From Marsupella aquatica (taxonomy: Eukaryota > Marchantiophyta): DNA of 64,000 bases. Each line of letters begins with the position of its first letter. Position 1 is the stretch's first letter. Below the pieces are notes generated by a model. It was not told the origin of the DNA. It searched no databases and worked only from the letters and a program-made list of their open reading frames with translations. A program made the translations under genes and the position numbers. The stretch lies in NCBI GenBank assembly GCA_973895155.1, contig OZ316896.1:6138001-6202000 (forward strand), in the 5' to 3' direction. Of this stretch, positions 58,001 to 64,000 are shown piece after piece.

Positions 58001-59707
58001 GAAATTGTTCCTTGTTGATCTTGCTGGTTCAGAAAGATTGAAGAAGAGTGGTAAGATAATAGCTGCCAAACATCTCACTTCAGAAATTTGTTGTCAACGG
58101 TATTAGATACCGTTGAGCTTCAATCGTCAGCTCTCATATTCTTCATCTGATCTTTATAACTACAATCTCTTTTGAAACTCTCCAATATTAATCGCAAAAA
58201 ATATTTTAATGCAGGAAAAGTCCGCCAGTAGCATATTATCAAAGTTCATTCCGATACTGTAAGAGGTGTCAGATAGATGTCACCTGAGAGCATTCCCAAA
58301 ACCATCCAATCTTGTCTTCTAAGTGTTGCAGATGTGAACAGGTTCAGAAGGGCTACGTGCTAGTGAGGCAATGAGCGTCAACCTTTCTTTGACATGCCTT
58401 GGTAAACGACCCTCAGCAGCTTTATATGTGTGGTTTTAAATGTCTGAACCTATTCCATCCAAATCACAAAATTGCCCAGACTACAGCCCTTTAATTCGCG
58501 TTGGATACATTGGCGGTTTAAACGGACATCCCTATTCACAAGCGGTTTAGAATGTCGATGATTTAGACAAGAGTGTCCCAGCTCCAGTATCAAGACCCTC
58601 GTCCATAAAGGAATCGATTCTCCTTCTCATGGCTTAGTATGTAATTATTAACATGCACTCAGAGATACGGAAGTGTAATCTTCCCACATTTGGTTTAAAA
58701 GTTTCTTGATAACTGATGACCAGAAGAGGAAGAGGCACTATCTACAAAGCTACCCTTCACCCACAAATAACACTTTGGCTTTAAAAACTACAAAGCTATT
58801 TGAGAACAGATGAGCAATGATTTTGCAGGAAAATGTATAAGTGCCAGAGCTGACCAAAATAGTACACATGTGCCGTTTCGAGACTCAAAGCTGACTCGCC
58901 TCTTGCAAGAATCTCTTGGGGGTAAGTGTAATTCACAAGTCTCCTAAACGATAATGTTTGCCAGAGACGGCACTAATAAACTTCATTCCCTTATTCTTTC
59001 TTAAAGTGGAATTGCTATTGTTTCAGTAGGAAGGTTGCCGTGTTCAGTATTCACTGCCCTGATAGAAGAGTTCTGTGCAACGCGCGAAGAATCTTCCTAA
59101 ATGCAACGAACTTCACACCATTTCATGCAAATTCACGGCACCTAATGACCAGAAGGCTAAGGGATAGGTCCTAGTTTGCAACGAGCGAGTCAGCTACACT
59201 TGTTAAGCTTAAACACTGCTTATGAGTTGCAATATCTAAGAACAGTCACAATCTACGAACAAGTTTGAATCCTGCTACAGATTGAGCCTTTTGCATTCAG
59301 GTAACGCCAAGACATCCCTCATCATAAACATTGCACCATGCAACGAATTTCTGCAGGAGTCACTCTCCTCATTGCTTTTCGGTTCAAGGGTGGGTAATGG
59401 CACTCCCTACTTAGACATTCCGTTTTCGCTAGCTTAATCTTGAGAAGAAAAGACATTCCGTTTTCGCTGTTCAATCTTGAGGAGAAAAGGATTTAAATTT
59501 AATTTATTCCGAACTTACGGTTCAATTCCACCTCGAATTAGTTGTAGGAATGCCAAGCGATGGCAGAATGTAACAAATTGCTCTCACATGTAGGCAATGA
59601 AAGTGGCAACAAGGGCAATAATCAATGTCGAAGAGGAGTTCCGAGTACTCACCAAAAATCTCCAAGAAACTCTGGACATACAAGATGAGCGACTGCAGTC
59701 TCTTGAG
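52002..59707 (+). CDS. Kinesin motor protein, ARK/KIN-U-like; C-terminus not found
   Basis: Microtubule motor ATPase. Phase-consistent exons: 52002..52227, 52422..52641, 52751..52952, 53318..53426, 53580..53683, a tentative 54702..54725, 56755..56835, 57470..57606, 57989..58050, 58351..58401, 58829..58921, 59301..59389, 59594..59707. The N-terminal exon is basic ([11 protein letters not shown]). The motor then shows [19 protein letters not shown], the P-loop GQTGAGKT with [14 protein letters not shown], switch [12 protein letters not shown], switch [25 protein letters not shown] and [19 protein letters not shown]. It ends with SLLFGSRAMKV and a helical [16 protein letters not shown] neck. SLGKCI and FGxRAMKV resemble armadillo-repeat kinesins (ARK/KIN-U), but no ARM repeats were found downstream. 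The exon between 53,683 and 54,702 (a PEKKPDLL string at about 53,814) could not be resolved and overlaps a tandem duplication. The gene could therefore be damaged or C-terminally truncated. Confidence 0.85.
53822..54174 (+). repeat. 177-bp nearly identical tandem duplication in the kinesin gene
   Basis: Copy 1 is 53,822-53,998 and copy 2 is 53,999-54,174. Both start AGAAACCAGATCTACTTTAA and end CACTCGGTCTCTAGC. The only difference seen is one T in a T-run. The left border falls within the PEKKPDLL-coding string expected for the unresolved kinesin exon. Confidence 0.95.
54845..55936 (-). CDS. Trihelix (Myb/SANT-like) DNA-binding protein, ASR3-like, nested in the kinesin
   Basis: Intronless 363-codon ORF from ATG 55,936 ([12 protein letters not shown]). 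A Gly/Asp-rich leader is followed by the trihelix domain at ~48-135. It has [17 protein letters not shown] (W51), [20 protein letters not shown] (W81), [20 protein letters not shown] (W104) and SYWAVGG, with [19 protein letters not shown] after it. The QCRKRW..L....KKI..WE pattern is that of ASR3/ASIL-type trihelix repressors. A long Gln/Pro/Ser/Leu repeat (SLPQSLxQ units, ~200-265), a basic TPRKRKRG nuclear-localisation-like block and a charged coiled-coil tail follow. It lies antisense within a kinesin intron, between the tentative exon at 54,702 and that at 56,755. Lack of introns allows a retrogene or transposon origin, but no terminal repeats were seen. Confidence 0.85.
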   Translation of the reverse strand: MAEEISSDPESKTLGDGGPGAVQQPAKSSDGGDATGVGGDGGEERWKRERWTRNESMALVSAMKQLEEDAGTTSTGGDAKWKSISQICSNHGVQRTSVQCRKRWNTLLAAYRKIKDWEKKNDMESYWAVGGLDCKAKKLPAGFDEEIWNVMNSFLAGRSGMSPRLFPYKTEDPPVEPVPAGAIQIDPVPMSQPTSQPLTQGLPQPLPESLSQSLPQSLAQSLPQSLLQPALQSLPDPLSQPASQGFAQSVSQPLPPPFNQRARKEGVTPRKRKRGLRQEIPVVLAQESPRLPKVDEQDAGPQRHGFEALEPLTRFLPSFLEKSLEAYERNNELDRKLRKEQGDKLVAVLGSLSSAVRDLVQQK

Positions 59708-61637
59708 GTTTGTACGCACTTTGTTCAATTGCACCTTGTACGTTTTTGACCAGTGAGTAGACGCACCGACATCCTTCAGGGTAATGGGGTATCATTGATT
59801 GGTATCTCGGGTTCCTATACGCACCTAGAATTGCATCCTGCGAGCACCGACGTCAACTGTCATCAGAATTGAGCAAGGAGCGCAAAAATCCACCTCTTCC
59901 ACATTCATTCACTCATTCTCTGCCGCCCTCTGTCGCGTCACTTACTAATCTCTATCGCTCGTACTCGTTTCTGATCCAAAGCCAAAGGTGTCCCCACTAT
60001 ACTACCGGATTCCATTCAATTTCCCTCGCCCTTGAGAGTACAGTATAACGTAACATTACTTTATGCACAACAACATGAAATTGCACGTCTCCCCTTGTTC
60101 CTACACCGAGCTGTCAACATTAGGAGGAATCACAAACGACTAACCGAGTCCCGGCAAAGCATACGGCTCCCAGCATACTGGCCGTCTCACAACAGAGTAT
60201 TTTCACCTGCTACTGTTATCTGGCTTGCTACAGGCAATTCAATGTTCAAATTTGCCAAGCTTCTCTCTCTCTCTCCCTCTCTCTCGACCAAAAAGTTCTT
60301 CGACAGTGACAGTTCCAGTGCCCCTAATGTCGTATTATAATGAACTGACCTATCCACGTGTGACCACCAATTTAGATCACTGGGTAAACTCAGTCGTGTA
60401 GATGAATTCGTGGTCACCATAAGACTCGATAATTTCTCACTCGAACGTTAATTCGTTCGGTGGTTTACGACTGAGGAGCCCCTCGGCGCTCCTCGGCACA
60501 GTTGACAAAACACCTAGCAACTCGGGTTTCGGACGTGGCATCGACATGGTGAACATGTCAGCCACTGAATCAGAAGATTAGCAATATAGTATCTACGTTC
60601 GTGCCATACGCCCCGGGTGATCAGCAAGTCAACCCAGTCCAGAGGTTACAAACAAGTTGAGCCCAGCCCACGGAAAGAAGTGCAGTTAGAAGGAAAATTT
60701 CCCCACTGGGGATCAAACTGTGTCTTCCCTTCCCAAACTGGTTTAGTTTCTATGCATGGAAGCCAAACAAAGGCAATTGTCTGGACATGCAACTTACTCG
60801 CTCTCCTCACCTGGTATGATTCCGACTTGTTCCCGGGTTCCTCCTCGTCATGGAAACCACGCCAAAGCCAAGAGCCCAGCTAGCCCTGAGGTACGGGGGT
60901 AACACTCTCAACGGCGCCAGTAAGCGACTCTTGCAGTACAGTATCCCTCAAATCCCTCACTTCACCGGAGATTTGCTTCCTCTGTTGTTGGCCCAAAGAG
61001 GTGTGTACCGGCGTCCGAAGCAAACGCGCATAAGCAAGGAGGCAACCAGCCCACTCCCTAGTCGGCTGATCCCTAACTGTGCATTCGGTCTCAGATGGCT
61101 GCGCACAAGGACGCAGCGCACCTACCAACCAGCTCAAGCAACCCGCTCCCTTCCCTCCCTCCCCTCCCTCCCTAGCTGCCTGATGAGTGCCTCCTACTGC
61201 ACCCGCCCTGCCATCACAACCGCGGCCGAGCAACTTCTTCCTATCAGAGACACGCCTGGGATCCCAAACTCACATGATTGTCTGTGACTCAGTGCTCGTC
61301 CGTCCTTCCGGAATCGCTCTCTGCGTACACCTCGCCAGCCAGGCGACCCACGATACCGTACGACTACCACGGACAGTCCCAAGCGGCCAAGCGGTGCTTC
61401 TGAATTTCTGCTGTGCAGCTGCGCCCTCCCAGATGCCGTAGTCACTACTGCTCCTTAGCGTGCACCTACAGAGGTGGTGACCCAACGAAGAGAGGGATTG
61501 AGCCTTGGTACTGTACTCCTACACAGTCCGAGCTCGGGTGCAGCCCCTGCCACAGTAGACTTCCTTCTCCGCTCCGCCTGCTCTCCTCTTCTCCTCTCGT
61601 CTGCTCCTCGCAGGCTTCACTTTCCGCGACAGTCCCC
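59708..61637. other. Kinesin 3' side and GC-rich intergenic DNA
   Basis: A possible further kinesin exon (CEHRRQLSSELSKERKN at about 59,840-59,890) was noticed but has no confirmed borders. A CT microsatellite lies at about 60,263-60,287. From 60,850 the composition is GC-rich and CpG-rich. Open frames there (for example 60,880-61,233 on the minus strand) carry no known motif. Confidence 0.45.
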
Positions 61638-62341
61638 CAATGCTGCTCGCTAAAAACATCCGTTCCCGTCAGAGAGCCTGTCGACTAACCAGCACCATAA
61701 GGAGCTACCAAGGCGACCCGGCCCACGGCAATGGAAGGATACAAATCCCGGCCTGTGCACTCGCGATCCTTTACAGAGAAGAGGGTGACTGGAGCCGGTT
61801 TGTGTCGACTATGCTCCCCTCCCCTGTCTTCCTTCCACCGTGTGCTCTAGAGCTTTCGCCTTGAGCGCTTGGTGTGTGTCCCTCGCTTTTCGTCACACCG
61901 TCTTAGCTCGTCCGTGAGTGCTCCTCCCCTAGGCTCCCGTCTGCATGGCTGCCTGAGTGCCTGGGCGGGGATGGTTCTGTGGCTGCCTGGCTGGCCCAAA
62001 GTCCTCGTGTCTACTCCTTACTACCTACAGGTAATGCCGTCCCTGCATCGGCCCGCCCGTCCTGCCCCAACTCGCCTGCCCGCGCTGCCTACTCCAATCC
62101 TATCCCGGCTTGGGGAGGGACGAGCCGCTCCAGAACGATCTCGTTCCCGATTGCGGGCTGATCTCGTTCCTGATTGCGGGCTGATTGCGGGCTGCCGCGA
62201 TGATGCCACACCAACAGGCCACCCATCCTGCCCGGGGAAGGGCATGCCAGGCCCTACCACACCATGCCGCCGTACACGCACCTACCAGCCGAACCCAAGA
62301 CTGGGCGTCTGGGCTGGCTGGACTGCACCAGCGTAGCCTAG
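61638..62341 (-). repeat. Inverted, diverged copy of the REP upstream region (orphan promoter-like duplicate)
   Basis: Read on the minus strand from 62,341 it contains TAGGCTACGCTGGTGCAGTC, CGTGTACGGCGGCATGGT, ATGCCCTTCCCCGGGCAGGA, GCGCGGGCAGGCGAGTTGGG, GAAAGCTCTAGAGCACACGG, GGATCGCGAGTGCACAGGCC and finally GCTGGTTAGTCGACAGGCT. All are in the order found upstream of REP. Similarity stops where the REP start codon lies in the original (GAGGAGCAGATGG versus GCGAGCAGCATTGG). No REP coding sequence follows. A GATTGCGGGCTGAT micro-tandem repeat near 62,147-62,195 is specific to this copy. Confidence 0.85.
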
Positions 62342-64000
62342 ATGCTGCGTCGTTGAATTCTCTCCGAGGACGGTGCACCGCACCGCACCCCACGCCAGCC
62401 CACCCAACTGCGACTGAGTGAGGGAAGCCGAGGAAGCGGCAACGGCCGACCCCACCAGTCCCTACGGTAACCTTGGCAGCCCGTCCGTCCACATTCTTCA
62501 GTGCCCATTTTAGTTCAGACCCGGCTTTTTCTGTCCTCTTCCCTTTCTCCGCATCCTGTCGACGATGCCCCTTATCTGGACTATCAGGTACTACTGTAGT
62601 GTTTGTGGTTGTGGGCCGTTTCCCGGCCATTTGTGCCCAATTCCAAACTGTGTTAAATCTATGCCAAATTAATGTGTTCCTTGCACCAAAATATAAACGT
62701 GATTTAAATACCATGTGTCTTGGTTTATGTTCTGGTAGTATGACTGACATAGATATAAAGCGCTGGCAACTCAAGGAGGAGGTTTATGCATGCATAATCC
62801 CGGAGACCTGGCACTGCTATGTAACAAATCCACCTTTCAGTGTTTTGTCTTACTAAGAATTTTTTTTCATAAATTTTTACTTCAATGTGCCATTGATAAC
62901 AAGGTGCATTATTTGTACAATTTAGATTTTAGATTACTTTGGCACCCCTCTAAGTGTTGTTTATATTCCTATTCTAGAGCTCTACTTCCCCACTACATTT
63001 AATTTTCGTACAATGCATTCACTCCCTGAAGAAGCTTTTATAGAATTTTTTGCAATTCTAGTGAATGAGAGAGAATTGATACTTCTAGATGTGGACTCCT
63101 CCTGTTTAAGTACTCCTCAAACTTTTGTTTGTTAAGCTTATGATTTTTATTGTCATTGCCTAAGGTAAGGGAGGATCCTTTGTACCTTATGTGCACAATT
63201 TTGGACTTATTCCAGTGTCATTCAAGCAAGTAAAAATCTGTACCTCATCTTACTATAAAAGTGCCAACTGAAGCCTACTCTTAAGGGCCTAGGTCTAGAG
63301 TGAAGACTCTAGATCATAACTCCCAATAGAGACAAAACTGATAATGAGGTTCAATAACGTCAAAATTTGAAATGAGTATGGACAAAAGTGACATTACCTC
63401 AAAAAATACAAAACTGAAATGAGGCTGTACAAAAACAAGTATGGGGCAAAGACTAGCCAAAATAGCATATAAATTTTATTGTGCAAGATTTTTTTTCATA
63501 TCTATTTATATTCAAGGAACCGGTCATGGGGCTAGTGTGCACAACTTTTCAGGACTTGTGCACTTTTACTTTTCTTGGTCATTATGTGATATAGTATGGT
63601 CATCATCATGGAAATGCTTCATTTTTTGTCTTATAGTGATGTGTAAATGACTAATGCATAGTATTGAGTAGAAAAATGACTTTTGGACTAATGGGCTTTT
63701 TGGCTCAAGTCTTCTGGGGTTTTATTATGTTGCCTCCCCTTGATTGGGTCTCTTGGCTTTGGGATGGTGTCTCCCGGTTGGGCCTCTTTTGTTTGTTGGC
63801 AGTGTGATGTATAGGGTTTTCTGTGCAAACTTTCATATAGTCACTACCAGGTGAAGTAAGTTGCAAATGCTACAAAGAGGTTTTTAAAAAGTTTTTAGTG
63901 ATTATTTGCCAAAATCAACAGTCTAGATCGAACCATATAACATTTTTCTGCTCAAAGGATTCTCAGCGTGCCATAAGTGCCACTTGCCCAAAATACAAAA
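62342..64000. other. Intergenic DNA, no gene seen
   Basis: GC-rich until about 62,650, then AT-rich. No domain recognised. CCTAGGTCTAGAGTGAAGAC with neighbours at about 63,288 is an inverted relative of the block at 985-1015 (dispersed repeat family). Confidence 0.45.

Noticed and set aside
60880-61233. 117-codon minus-strand frame downstream of the orphan REP-leader copy
   Set aside because: The initiation codon is doubtful, composition follows the GC-rich background and no motif was recognised. Kept only as a possible transcript to test.
61869-62336. 155-codon plus-strand frame in the duplicated GC-rich region
   Set aside because: It is antisense to the inverted REP-leader copy. The matching region upstream of REP does not preserve a corresponding protein.
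1-64000. CRISPR arrays, bacterial operons, rRNA or tRNA genes
   Set aside because: The window is plant nuclear DNA. No regularly spaced identical repeats of CRISPR type, and no cloverleaf or rRNA-like sequence, were recognised by eye.

Overview
This 64 kb window is nuclear DNA of a land plant. The evidence is a set of intron-containing genes of streptophyte families with GT/AG exon boundaries: a DIVARICATA-type MYB with the SHAQKYF motif, a Rab escort protein, a plant-type kinesin and an ASR3-like trihelix factor. These sit in AT-rich, repeat-dense intergenic DNA with Ty1/copia and PIF/Harbinger remains. Gene density is low, about four host genes. The style fits a bryophyte or another early-diverging lineage at least as well as a flowering plant, but the sequence alone does not settle the species.

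Positions 1-15,000 are almost entirely repeats. They hold a 1.3 kb element with about 95-bp terminal inverted repeats, a 1.37 kb element with about 25-bp terminal repeats flanked by TA, a decayed copia 3' half with its LTR, and a short retroposon with an oligo(dT) end and a G homopolymer. The MYB gene occupies 15,027-16,370 on the minus strand, and its long CT-rich upstream region runs to about 17.9 kb.

Positions 18,000-39,300 are again mostly repeats. A family of about 200 bp that starts TTACGGACCC occurs at least four times, and one copy lies in an insertion that also carries a calmodulin-like EF-hand fragment. A decayed copia element at 33.0-36.3 kb has an LTR piece in inverted orientation at its left edge.

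Positions 39,323-44,597 form a PIF/Harbinger-like element with 14-bp perfect terminal inverted repeats. It holds a frameshifted DDE transposase, a divergent Myb/SANT-like ORF on the other strand, and a third ORF resembling the C-terminal ssDNA-binding domain of replication protein A. Its left side carries a motif repeated about every 80 bp. It sits directly upstream of the nine-exon REP gene (45,275-49,480).

A kinesin motor gene follows (52,002-59,707). One of its introns contains an intronless antisense trihelix gene, and part of the gene carries a nearly identical 177-bp tandem duplication. At 61.6-62.3 kb lies an inverted, diverged copy of only the upstream/5' leader region of REP, without the coding sequence. 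No tRNA, rRNA or CRISPR array was recognised. Splice sites were assigned by eye from reading-frame phase and family conservation.
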